Shown here: positions 37,364 through 44,243 of the stretch, in pieces
Position numbering within the stretch: position 1 is the stretch's first letter
Layout of the letters: each line of letters opens with the position of its first letter
Assembly: GCF_900110885.1 (NCBI RefSeq)
Contig: NZ_FOFJ01000021.1
Coordinates: forward strand, 1-64,000
DNA from: Azotobacter beijerinckii
GTDB lineage: Bacteria > Pseudomonadota > Gammaproteobacteria > Pseudomonadales > Pseudomonadaceae
Length of the DNA stretch: 64,000 nt
Reading direction: 5' to 3'
Notes under the pieces: generated by a model
Seen by the model: the letters and a program-made list of their open reading frames with translations, nothing else
What the model was told of the DNA's origin: nothing
Database searches by the model: none
Translations under genes and position numbers: made by a program

Positions 37364-37636
37364 TTAACCCCTTCTGCCGCCAATGGCGATGCCGGCACGG
37401 GCGGCGATGAGCTCGATCTCCAGCGGCTTGGCCTCGATACCTGCCTCTCTCGCCAGGGACGCCAGGTCGTTGGCGCTGCGCCGGCGGGTGAGGCTATTCA
37501 CGCGGATCAGGGCGATCAGCTGCTTCTCGCGGGCAATTTCGGCCCGGCGGTTCGGCAGGTTGAGGGCGGGTGAATTGCTTCGCTCAGGCGCAAAGCTCCA
37601 CGGCTCTACGCGAATTGGTTCGGTTATGGCGATCAT
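37364..37636 (-). CDS. phage early protein of unknown function
   Basis: The 90-residue basic protein (MIAITEPIRVEPWSFAPERS, later REKQLIALIRVNSLTRRRSA) has a helical middle. I do not recognise it. It overlaps the upstream gene by four bases and belongs to the leftward early chain. Confidence 0.55.
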   Translation of the reverse strand: MIAITEPIRVEPWSFAPERSNSPALNLPNRRAEIAREKQLIALIRVNSLTRRRSANDLASLAREAGIEAKPLEIELIAARAGIAIGGRRG

Positions 37637-37851
37637 GCGGCTACGTCCTCGCGTTGCATGGTGCTCTTCGTGCCCCCGGTCTTGGCGAGCCTGGCCAGCG
37701 CATCGATATGGCGCCGCCAGTCGGCTGCGTTCACGGCGTCGATGCCGATCGAGTTGCCAGCCTGCAGCCAGGCCAAGGCGGCGTGTGGGGTTCTTTCGGG
37801 TATGCGCTTCCGGGCTACCTGCTTGCGCCGGCCCGGATCAATGTCCTGCAT
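37633..37851 (-). CDS. first gene of the leftward early chain, unknown function
   Basis: The 72-residue protein starts MQDIDPGRRKQVARKRIPER with AAGGAG twelve bases upstream. It has ALAWLQAGNSIGIDAVNAADWRRHIDAL, a helix-turn-helix-like arrangement. It is the most upstream gene of the overlapping chain that runs to about 36865, so its promoter should lie at 37852-37935. Confidence 0.55.
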   Translation of the reverse strand: MQDIDPGRRKQVARKRIPERTPHAALAWLQAGNSIGIDAVNAADWRRHIDALARLAKTGGTKSTMQREDVAA

Positions 37852-37935
37852 GGCGGTTCTCCTTTTGTCGTGCACATGGGGAAGCCTCCTCGGGAGAGGT
37901 GGCTTTCCAGTGGGTACGGGATATGGGGGGGGTGT

Positions 37936-38143
37936 GGCCGGTTACGCTGGCCGGGCGGGCACTCTGTCGCCGCTGGCGTGCCTGCCAGTTAGGATGGGGG
38001 GGTGCCCCCTTGGCTTGCAGATTATTCGAACCGACTGCGCGCTTTGCCGAGTGGCCATGGAGCCTGGCGTGGCCATGGAACCCGGCGTGACCACCTTCGC
38101 AATGGCTGGCTAACGCTGACGGCATGCCGATCTGCCGACGGAG
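37936..38143 (+). ncRNA. candidate structured RNA element, copy A
   Basis: Copy A begins with the hairpin GGCCGG-TTACG-CTGGCC (with one G-U pair in the plus-strand RNA), then GGCAC/GTGCC around a 15-base loop (37958-37982), a G/C-run hairpin, GCAG/CTGC around 38017-38038 and the terminal loop ATCTGCCGA (38130-38138). It contains an extra 19-base internal duplication (GTGGCCATGGA) not present in B and C. The G-U pair favours a plus-strand transcript. Confidence 0.45.
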
Positions 38144-38263
38144 TTAATAGCGTAGTCCCAAGACCAAACACACAGCCAAGCGGCTGGTTGAATGCAGAGC
38201 CCTTGCAGGATTTGTCCCTGGCAGGCCCAAAAATGAGTGAAGACGTAGTGAGAGGAGGGGTGT

Positions 38264-38450
38264 GGCCGGTTACGCCGGCCAGACGGGCACTTCGTTGTCG
38301 CTGGCGTGCCTGCCAGTAGAAGAGGGCTGAAATCCCTTGACTTGCAGATTACTCAAACAGGCTGCGCGCCTTGCCGGTACCGTGAGTCCCGGCGCGGCTA
38401 CCTATCAATAGCCGGCTAACGCTGCCTGCATACCGATCTGCCGACGGTAG
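38264..38450 (+). ncRNA. candidate structured RNA element, copy B
   Basis: Copy B has the hairpins GGCCGG-TTACG-CCGGCC, GGCAC/GTGCC (15-base loop), GCAG/CTGC (38344-38365), GCCGG/CCGGC (38373-38393), CGGCTA/TAGCCG (38395-38414) and TACCG-ATCTGCCGA-CGGTA (38431-38449). Loop sizes match those in copy C. The sequence between stems has diverged while the pairing is kept. Confidence 0.5.
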
Positions 38451-38462
38451 CCTCGATTATAT

Positions 38463-38481
38463 GCAAATAATAATCATTATC
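38463..38481. promoter_or_regulatory. Fur-box-like sequence between repeat copies B and C
   Basis: These 19 bases, ending AATAATCATTATC, agree with the classical Fur consensus at 16 of 19 positions by hand alignment. They lie in an AT-rich island unlike their surroundings, 30 bp before copy C. No adjacent gene is available to regulate except the candidate RNA copy. Confidence 0.45.
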
Positions 38482-38509
38482 AATATTTATTGAAGATTGG
38501 ATAGGAAAG

Positions 38510-38696
38510 GGCCGGTTACGCCGGCCAGGCGGTCACTCTGTCGACATCTGCGTGACTACAGACTGATTCCGGTGGTTTGACTTCCGTGTCTTGCAGATTA
38601 CTCAAACCGACTGCGCGCCTTGCTGGGGTCGTGTCCCAGCGTGGCCCCTAGCAGTGGCCAGCTGACGCTGACGGCGTGCCGATCTGCCGACGGCAT
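38510..38696 (+). ncRNA. candidate structured RNA element, copy C
   Basis: Copy C has the same hairpin order: GGCCGG-TTACG-CCGGCC, GTCAC/GTGAC (15-base loop), GCAG/CTGC (38593-38614), GCTGGG/CCCAGC (38622-38640), TGGCC/GGCCA (38642-38660) and TGCCG-ATCTGCCGA-CGGCA (38677-38695). Compared with B, three stems carry paired substitutions that preserve base pairing. Confidence 0.5.
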
Positions 38697-38891
38697 TGAA
38701 ATAATAGCCAGGTGCCGGTATATCGCCAGTCTCGAGTTAAACACAGGATATTGCGTGCTGGGTGATCTTGGGCCTGCTCAGAGGGGGATGCCGAGCAGCA
38801 TTGGTGGAGTGGTCTGGCCGGAGCCAATCCCGGCATAGGCGGGTTTCTTTCCTTCCGCCGCTGGGTAGAAGTCGAGCCTTGGCGGGCGTAT

Positions 38892-39059
38892 TCAGATCAC
38901 TCCCCGATGCCGCCCCTTTGCGGCTACCTCCAGCTTGCGTTGTGCTAGAACCGCGCGCAGTGGGTCTGGAGCTGAGCATCCTTGCCCTCCTTCTGCCTTC
39001 GCCTCCCTAGCTGCCTGCAGGCATTCCCGCAGGTTCTGGCGTGGGGCTTTTTCGTCCAT
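38892..39059 (-). CDS. 55-residue phage protein
   Basis: The frame MDEKAPRQNLRECLQAAREA ends AAKGRHRGVI. A perfect AGGAGG stands six bases before ATG 39059. It overlaps the end of the upstream gene by 53 bases in another frame. Basic, helical, function unknown. Confidence 0.55.
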   Translation of the reverse strand: MDEKAPRQNLRECLQAAREAKAEGGQGCSAPDPLRAVLAQRKLEVAAKGRHRGVI

Positions 39060-39441
39060 GGTGGCCTCCTGATTGGTTGGGCGCCGTGGCACACCTCACG
39101 TTGCCTGTGAGCCGGACATCGTCGGAGTGAAGGCTGTTCGAGCTTGGAATCCTCTCCAGCACGTGCCAGGCATCGCCAGGCTCGACCGTGATCGGGCCGA
39201 TGTGGACGATGCGCCGGCCATCGACGTCGATGACGACTTTGGGGCGCTCCAGGGTCTCGCCGCTGGTGTTGACCGCGGTTGCGGAGATCCAGCTGTCCCG
39301 GGAGGCATCGATGACTTCCAGGTTGTGTAGGGTGGTGTCGGCTGCCTTGGCTTCGTGGGTGACCAGGGTGCCGGCGGCCAGGATCATCAGGGTCGCAGTA
39401 GCAGCTGCCCTGGCAGATTGCAGGGCTTCGGTCATGTTCAT
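39007..39441 (-). CDS. exported phage protein of unknown function
   Basis: The 144-residue protein has a signal peptide (ARAAATATLMILAAGTLVTH then EAKA) and a beta-rich mature part (ATAVNTSGETLERPKVVIDV, GRRIVHIGPITVEPGDAW). AAAGGAAACACCC precedes ATG 39441. An Ig-like or FxLYD-type extracytoplasmic domain is possible but unproven. It may be a lysogenic-conversion gene. Confidence 0.55.
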   Translation of the reverse strand: MNMTEALQSARAAATATLMILAAGTLVTHEAKAADTTLHNLEVIDASRDSWISATAVNTSGETLERPKVVIDVDGRRIVHIGPITVEPGDAWHVLERIPSSNSLHSDDVRLTGNVRCATAPNQSGGHHGRKSPTPEPAGMPAGS

Positions 39442-39830
39442 GGGTGTTTCCTTTGGGTGGTTGGTTTCCGGCAGCGCCCTGGTTGCAAGGCGTTCTCGGA
39501 AGGTGCCGGTTACAGTGTTCGGCACCATGTTGCCAGGTTCCCGAATACTCGGGCCTGCCGGCTGGGGTTGATCTGGCCAAGATTCGCTGCTGGCGACCGT
39601 CTGGGCCTTTTTCAAATGTCGATCCGCTCACCACTCCGCCGAATACCGTACGGAGCAGCTCACTTCTCGGTTCCCACCAAGATCCGAGGTTGATACGGCT
39701 GCGCTCAGGGAGACTCGTGCCTATGAGTGTGCTAACGACCTTTCCCACTTGGTGGTGTGTTGCGTCGAGTTGTGAAAGAGCGGGGCCGGATCAGTGCTCT
39801 GTTCGAGTGCTGCGGCCGTGCTTGAATAAT

Positions 39831-39866
39831 CACAAAGCGTGTTTCATGTGTCAAACACGTTTTGTG
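39831..39866. promoter_or_regulatory. inverted pair of phage repressor operator-like sites
   Basis: CACAAAGCGTGTTT (39831-39844) faces the same motif on the other strand (39853-39866, reading CACAAAACGTGTTT), giving 17-base arms with one mismatch around an 8-base spacer. The half-site CAC-N4-CGTGTTT also occurs twice between the repressor and cro genes at 47552 and 47574, so this is probably a distant operator of the same repressor. Confidence 0.6.
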
Positions 39867-40006
39867 ATTTATTTTGTGCGAAGGCTGCGGCCGGGGATGG
39901 CGCCATGGCTGGGAGGGGAAGGGGCGGGATAGGAGGCGGTAGGAGGGGAGAGGCGGTATTGGCAGAGCAGGAACTGGGTTAGATGCGTTGGGCGTCCTTG
40001 ATTTTT

Positions 40007-40019
40007 ACCCTTTAAGGGT
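40007..40019. promoter_or_regulatory. MqsA-type operator in the mqsRA promoter
   Basis: ACCCTT-T-AAGGGT is a perfect 6-bp palindrome just before mqsR. It lies between a TTGATT -35-like box (39999) and a TTAAAATT -10-like region (about 40019). E. coli MqsA binds a comparable AACCT-N3-AGGTT palindrome, so autoregulation is likely. Confidence 0.65.
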
Positions 40020-40032
40020 TAAAATTGCCTCC

Positions 40033-40344
40033 ATGGAAAAGAAAACTGCTCATTACCCATTGGCTGCCGTCCAGGCCACGATCGACGCCATGGGCGTCCT
40101 GGCCTTTACTGCCACTGCCATTCGTGGCGGTGCCGAGATGGGGCTGACGACGCGCGAGATGCTGGCCGTGCTCGCCGGGCTGACCCGCAGGAGCTTCTAC
40201 AAGTCCATGACCACCTACGCCGATAACACCGTCTGGCAAGATGTCTACCATGCCCCGGTGGATGTTGGGGGGATACGCAAAACGGCCTATATCAAAGTAA
40301 CCCTGCGCGAAAACACGCCAGTGATACAGTTCAAGGAGAAATGA
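40033..40344 (+). CDS. mqsR: MqsR-family toxin (mRNA interferase)
   Basis: The 103-residue protein matches MqsR in length and pattern: TAHYPLAAVQATIDAMGVL, GLTTREMLAVLAGLTRRSFYKSM and the C-terminal AYIKVTLRENTPVIQFKEK. MqsR cleaves mRNA at GC-rich GCU-type sites in E. coli. ATG 40033 directly follows the operator. The antitoxin gene begins one base after its stop region, the usual toxin-first order of this system. Confidence 0.85.
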   Translation: MEKKTAHYPLAAVQATIDAMGVLAFTATAIRGGAEMGLTTREMLAVLAGLTRRSFYKSMTTYADNTVWQDVYHAPVDVGGIRKTAYIKVTLRENTPVIQFKEK

Positions 40345-40345
40345 C

Positions 40346-40765
40346 ATGAGCCACTCTCGTCAGTGTCTGGAGTGCGGCCGCCAAGGCAGCGCTGGCATGC
40401 ACCGCTTTGAAGGCGAAACCCTGCTACTGGACGGCCGCCACACCATCGACAGCATGAGCGGCTGGCGTTGCTCCAGTTGCGGCGTCGAGGAGCTGGATTC
40501 CGACTCCCTCCAGCGATTTGCTGCTGCCAGCGATGCGCTTGTCTTGGCTGAACGCAAAGCGCAGCAGGCCGAGTTGCGCCGCATTCGCCGCAAGCTGAAG
40601 CTCACTCAGAGGCAAGCCGCCGAGTTGACCGGCGGAGGGCACAATGCTTTTTCCCGCTATGAGCGGGGAGAGGCGCAGCCAATGCCTGCGGTAATCAATC
40701 TATTCAGATTGCTGGACAGGCATCCGGAGTTGCTGAAAGAAGTCTCGAAGCCAGCGGCAATGTGA
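40346..40765 (+). CDS. mqsA: MqsA-family antitoxin
   Basis: The 139-residue protein has the MqsA layout: an N-terminal zinc domain with CLECG (residues 7-11) and CSSCG (about 41-45), and a C-terminal HTH (KLKLTQRQAAELTGGGHNAF followed by SRYERGEAQP). The zinc part neutralises MqsR and the HTH binds the operator. AAGGAG precedes the ATG. Confidence 0.88.
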   Translation: MSHSRQCLECGRQGSAGMHRFEGETLLLDGRHTIDSMSGWRCSSCGVEELDSDSLQRFAAASDALVLAERKAQQAELRRIRRKLKLTQRQAAELTGGGHNAFSRYERGEAQPMPAVINLFRLLDRHPELLKEVSKPAAM

Positions 40766-40792
40766 GTGGTTGAATGCGCATGGGGTGAGGCC

Positions 40793-41062
40793 TTGAAGAA
40801 CACGATGGTTATCGACGGCTATAAAGCGGTGATCGAGTACGACCCGGAGATCGAAATGTTCCGGGGCGAGTTCGTCGGCCTCAATGGCGGGGCGGACTTC
40901 TACGCGGCCGACATCGAGGGGCTGAAGCGTGAGGGGGCGACCTCGCTGCGCGTCTTCCTGGAGATGTGCGCCGAGGATGGCGTGGAGCCGCGCAAGGTAT
41001 TTTCCGGCAAGTTCAATGTGCGGGTTCCCCCTGAGCTGCATGCTCATCCGGCCGGCGCCTGA
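40793..41062 (+). CDS. HicB-like protein without HicA partner
   Basis: The 89-residue protein has the HicB partial RNase-H fold: YKAVIEYDPEIEMFRGEFVG, ADFYAADIEGLKREG and SLRVFLEMCAEDGVEPRK. Relatives continue with a C-terminal RHH segment after SGKFN-x-R-x-PP; here the frame ends soon after (ELHAHPAGA), so the DNA-binding tail is missing. There is no HicA toxin gene on either side. The TTG start is chosen for GTGAGG four bases upstream; ATG 40805 is the alternative. Confidence 0.65.
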   Translation: MKNTMVIDGYKAVIEYDPEIEMFRGEFVGLNGGADFYAADIEGLKREGATSLRVFLEMCAEDGVEPRKVFSGKFNVRVPPELHAHPAGA

Positions 41063-41223
41063 TTCGGGATTTCTGGCTGTCGCGACATTGATGGCTGGTC
41101 GTGCAGAAAAGCGCGAGGTGACTTTGAAGGTGTGAGCCTGGTCAAACTTTGAGCGCGTCGCTATGTCGCATCTATATCAGCTGCTACCGTCAGGATGTTG
41201 ATGCGCCAAGGAGGGCGACGCCG

Positions 41224-41493
41224 ATGATGATCAACTCGATACTTTCTCTTGTGCTCGCATGCTGCCTACTGATCTTGGGCGGGTATCTGGCAGTTCTGTC
41301 CTGGCCTAAGCGGCAAGAAGAGCCCGATTTAGATGCTGTCGGCGACGATGGGCTGTTCGATGGCTGGGATGGATTTACCAGCGGCGAGAGGAAGAAGCGC
41401 CTGGCTGTCTATCAGCGCCGAGTGCGTGCTCGGATCGCCGAGCAGGAAAGAGCCTGGCTGCAGGTGCGGTTGAGGGAGTATGCGAAGGGCTGA
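41224..41493 (+). CDS. small membrane-anchored phage protein, paralogue 1
   Basis: The 89-residue protein has one N-terminal membrane helix (SILSLVLACCLLILGGYLAV), an acidic stretch and a basic helix (RKKRLAVYQRRVRARIAEQE). It is paralogous to the protein starting at 42740, and their leaders share CCAAGGAGGGC before the start. Function unknown. Confidence 0.65.
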   Translation: MMINSILSLVLACCLLILGGYLAVLSWPKRQEEPDLDAVGDDGLFDGWDGFTSGERKKRLAVYQRRVRARIAEQERAWLQVRLREYAKG

Positions 41494-41693
41494 AGCGAGA
41501 GCCCCTCGCAGGTAGGCTTGATGGCCGCTCTGGAGCCCTCGATGTGCTGGACCCTAACATTCTCGGCTTCGGCAACCTCCTCAAGGAAGCGCGCCCAATC
41601 GGTTGCCGATTCGTCCGGCAATCGATGGATGGTGACATCCCTGGCCCGCTGCGCTTTCGGTGAGTTGATGATCTTCTGAATTCGGCCCCCCAT
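41412..41693 (-). CDS. DUF1654-like phage protein, 5' end uncertain
   Basis: The core MGGRIQKIINSPKAQRARDV, IHRLPDESATDWARFLEEVA and ENVRVQHIEG resembles DUF1654, a small family of Pseudomonas phages. The frame continues upstream (YEL, PSS) to a TGA near 41747 without any ATG or GTG, and homologues usually start there, so the first 15 or so codons may be lost or use a rare start. No ribosome binding site precedes ATG 41693. The 3' end overlaps the convergent small membrane-protein gene. Confidence 0.5.
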   Translation of the reverse strand: MGGRIQKIINSPKAQRARDVTIHRLPDESATDWARFLEEVAEAENVRVQHIEGSRAAIKPTCEGLSLQPFAYSLNRTCSQALSCSAIRARTRR

Positions 41694-41913
41694 CAGCTCA
41701 TAACTGGATGGCTGGCGGGCTTCGGTTTTCTTGGGCGAGTGGCCGAATCAAGGAAAACGGTTGTGGCGCTCTGCTGGTATGTAAACTTTTCGAGCAGGTC
41801 CGTGGGTGGGTCGATGCTCGGGTGGCTTTTGTGTGTGATGGAGCCCATTTTTGAAGACGTCATGATGATGCGTTAGAGTTCCTCCTTGACCTGTTGCCAA
41901 GGAAGGCTTCCCA

Positions 41914-42054
41914 GTGACCATCGAACTTTTCGCTGTTATTGCAGGTATCGGATGTTCCCTGTTCGTGCTTTGCATCCAAGTGGGGAAAAAGCTTGCGCCT
42001 CGGCGGGAGCCCGGTTCAGACGATTTGGGTGCTGCCGACGACGGCGGGTCGTGA
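41914..42054 (+). CDS. 46-residue membrane mini-protein
   Basis: GTG 41914 follows AAGGAAGG by seven bases and starts TIELFAVIAGIGCSLFVLCI, a single membrane helix, then a basic and acidic tail (KKLAPRREPGSDD). It has the same architecture as the two 85-89-residue paralogues nearby. Too short for most gene callers. Confidence 0.5.
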   Translation: MTIELFAVIAGIGCSLFVLCIQVGKKLAPRREPGSDDLGAADDGGS

Positions 42055-42064
42055 GGGAGCAGTT

Positions 42065-42550
42065 TCATGCACCACTGGGCTGCGAGAATTTACCTGCTGC
42101 CCAGCGCTGTTCAAACTCTTTCCTGAACCGTGTTTCTCGAGCTGTGCAGATGTCAACGCGAGCTTGAGACTCAGGAGCTTCGCAAGCTTGAGTGGGGGCA
42201 TAAAAGCGCTCCCATGCTTCGTTCTTCTGCCGTTCTTGCTCTGCACGTTGGCGCATTGCCTCCTTTTGCTGGGCGACTCGCTCACGCTCAAGCTGGATTT
42301 CCTGAGCTGACATCGGTCGCTGCTGAGGTGCATAACCCTGGTGCAGTACCGGCTGTTGGGCCTGGCGCTGACGCTCCAGCTGCTGTTGCTGAATGCGCTG
42401 CATTGCTTCCTGGGTACGGGCTATCTGCTGCTCACCGAAGTTTTGGATGACCGCAACTCTGGCTTGGTAGCTGATGTAGATGATGGCCAAGGTAGTGACC
42501 AGGCCGAAGAGCCAGGCCTGAGGAGAGAGAGGTTTGCGGCGTCGTGCCAT
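42065..42550 (-). CDS. membrane-anchored Gln-rich coiled-coil protein
   Basis: The 161-residue protein has one membrane helix (AWLFGLVTTLAIIYISYQA) followed by a long Gln/Arg-rich helix (QEAMQRIQQQQLERQRQAQQ) and a C-terminal part with three Cys. GGAGCCTTCC lies before ATG 42550. Orientation in-out with a periplasmic or cytoplasmic coiled coil is not decidable. Function unknown. Confidence 0.6.
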   Translation of the reverse strand: MARRRKPLSPQAWLFGLVTTLAIIYISYQARVAVIQNFGEQQIARTQEAMQRIQQQQLERQRQAQQPVLHQGYAPQQRPMSAQEIQLERERVAQQKEAMRQRAEQERQKNEAWERFYAPTQACEAPESQARVDICTARETRFRKEFEQRWAAGKFSQPSGA

Positions 42551-42739
42551 TGGAAGGCTCCTGAATAGCATGGCCATATGCTATCGCAGGGGCTTGGCCT
42601 GGGGGAAGGAAGGTAGAAGCGGAAGGCCTCGAGCGGGGAGGTGGCACCGAACCAGGCGGCGATTTCAGCGCTCTCCATGCCGCAACCCCGAGCAGCTGCT
42701 ACCTTTGATTAATCGATTCCGCCAAGGAGGGCACCGACG

Positions 42740-42997
42740 ATGATCAACTCAATTCTTTCTTTTCTGCTCGCTGGCGGCCTGCTGACTACGGGTGGCTGTC
42801 TGGCCGCCATGAGTTCGCATGGCCAAGATCTGGATGCTTTAGACGATGATGAGCTGCTTGATGGCTTAGGCGATCTCACCCCCAGGGAGCGGAGGAGGCG
42901 CCTGGCGGTATACCAACGGCGTGTGCGTGATCAGATCGCCGAGGAGCAGGAGATGGCCTGGTTACGGGCGCGGATTAAGGGGTATGTGGGGGACTGA
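42740..42997 (+). CDS. small membrane-anchored phage protein, paralogue 2
   Basis: The 85-residue protein starts MINSILSFLLAGGLLTTGGC, then an acidic stretch (DLDALDDDELLDGLGDL) and RRRRLAVYQRRVRDQIAEEQ. It aligns over its full length with the protein at 41224, indicating a duplication with the DUF1654-like and coiled-coil genes between the copies. AAGGAGG lies 9-10 bases upstream. Confidence 0.65.
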   Translation: MINSILSFLLAGGLLTTGGCLAAMSSHGQDLDALDDDELLDGLGDLTPRERRRRLAVYQRRVRDQIAEEQEMAWLRARIKGYVGD

Positions 42998-43039
42998 AAC
43001 GAAAAGCCCCGCGCGGGGTGGGGCTCAGATGAAGGACCT

Positions 43040-44023
43040 CTAATCTTCGTAGGCTAACGAAAAATCAAGCTCTTGCTGTCCTCCGAATCGCGTAACGAAC
43101 TTTGCTTCGTACTCAGCGCCTGTTTTAGAGGACTCTGCCATTTCAAGGATGCGACCCATGTGCATGCGGAGGGCTCTGGCGCCGATCTCATTCAGAAACT
43201 GGAAAAGCTTTTTCTTCTGCGGATCACGATCTCTCAACGCCCGCAGCAGGTCGAGGATTCGTCCGCTACTTTGTGCTAGCGGGTAGTAGATGTGACGGCG
43301 CGTTAGATGCATGAGCTTCCACGGCTTTCCTCTTGTCGGGACCGGTATCTGATACAGACGATGCCAAGCTAAGTACAACTCATTAGGAAACTCCTGCTCG
43401 TACTTTCTCGCTTCCTCTTGAACAAAGGCCTTGAAGGCCTGAATCACCTCTTCAATCTCGGGCCTGTATCCTGCCAATGCGTAGACCAGCGAGGTTATGC
43501 CGCTCTTTGCCGAGGCGTTTACGACAGCTCTAGCCTGCTTGGCAATTTGATCCTGATTCTTCGCAAGCTTGCCAGCAGCCTCTGCCGCAAGGATTACGTT
43601 GCAAACATCAATCAGGATGTCTGCGCTGTAGCCCCTGATGGTAATTTCCGTCTGTTTAGCACCAGGGTAAACCCATTTAAATTCAATGGGTTGTGCTATT
43701 TTTTCAAGCAGTTCAGCACCAGCGTATGCAGACAGGCTTTTTCGGTTTATCAGCCGTTCAAAGTCGTTTCCACCTGGGTTCTTCAGCCCAAGTGCTGCAG
43801 CGATTCCGCGCTGCGTCATGACGGCAGTTTTTTTAGAATCGTCCAGTACATAACACTCAGCATCAACACCGAAATGCTGGAGAAAGTTTCCTTTGTGAGT
43901 TGCCTTAACTCCCCAGCGAGCCAGCGCTCCCTTGCGTGCTCGCTCAGACAGTTGCTCGGATGTCATTTTCTTGGCTGCGGCAATACCGCCTTTTGCCTTG
44001 CCTTTAGGATTTTCTTCGCTCAT
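43040..44023 (-). CDS. P63C-domain phage protein
   Basis: The 327-residue protein has a Lys-rich start (NPKGKAKGGIAAAKKMTSEQ), then FGVDAECYVLDDSKKTAVMT and, in the C-terminal half, the P63C pattern (FPNELYLAWHRLYQIPVPTR, RHIYYPLAQSSGRILDLLRA). P63C domains occur in phage and plasmid proteins of unknown function. Base composition is visibly more AT-rich than its neighbours, which suggests recent acquisition. ATG 44023 or 44032 may be used; neither has a strong site. TTGCTTGC/GCAAGCA inverted repeats stand in the upstream region (44045-44090). Confidence 0.72.
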   Translation of the reverse strand: MSEENPKGKAKGGIAAAKKMTSEQLSERARKGALARWGVKATHKGNFLQHFGVDAECYVLDDSKKTAVMTQRGIAAALGLKNPGGNDFERLINRKSLSAYAGAELLEKIAQPIEFKWVYPGAKQTEITIRGYSADILIDVCNVILAAEAAGKLAKNQDQIAKQARAVVNASAKSGITSLVYALAGYRPEIEEVIQAFKAFVQEEARKYEQEFPNELYLAWHRLYQIPVPTRGKPWKLMHLTRRHIYYPLAQSSGRILDLLRALRDRDPQKKKLFQFLNEIGARALRMHMGRILEMAESSKTGAEYEAKFVTRFGGQQELDFSLAYED

Positions 44024-44243
44024 CGTAAGCATCCAATAAGTTGGCTTGCTTGCATCGTACGCGGAGAGGATTTTATAAAGCAAGCATAAGCGTGCCATGA
44101 TGCTTGCAAAGGACGCTCCGTCCATGCCTACCCACCGTTGTTCACACCCTGCACCCCGGCCCGGCGGGCAGGCTGCGCCGGCTCTACATCATGACCCAGC
44201 TCGGCGGGCAGGCGGCGTTCAGCACCGGCAAGACGATGGTGCT

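Larger units (their letters stand above)
37852..38891. other. 1-kb gene-free segment with three diverged tandem repeats
   Basis: No reading frame here has a protein-like composition or a ribosome binding site. The segment holds three related elements (about 37936-38143, 38264-38450 and 38510-38696), an AT-rich spacer with a Fur-box-like sequence at 38463, and non-repeated flanks. The promoter for the leftward genes must be at its left end. Confidence 0.8.
39442..40032. other. intergenic region with hairpin and phage operator pair
   Basis: No credible gene is visible in these 591 bp. A hairpin GGTGCCG/CGGCACC occurs at 39502-39526, sharing CCGGTTAC with the tandem RNA-like elements. A pair of inverted operator-like sites is at 39831-39866 and a toxin-antitoxin operator precedes the MqsR gene. 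The left half must contain the promoter for the exported-protein gene. Confidence 0.6.

Noticed and set aside
38463-38696. PrrF small RNA downstream of the Fur-like box
   Set aside because: The sequence following the box shows none of the conserved PrrF core that I can recall; only the presence of tandem copies and a Fur-like site is similar.
38780-38850. tRNA-like sequence with GGTGGAGTGG
   Set aside because: It does not form a cloverleaf with acceptor and T-arm pairing.
37852-38891. CRISPR-like array or coding remnant in the tandem-repeat segment
   Set aside because: The repeats are about 190-210 bp, diverged and hairpin-rich, not short identical direct repeats with spacers. The reading frames across it lack ribosome binding sites and protein-like composition.
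40793-41062. Complete HicAB toxin-antitoxin system
   Set aside because: No short HicA-like reading frame exists within 500 bp on either strand; the upstream genes are clearly MqsR and MqsA.
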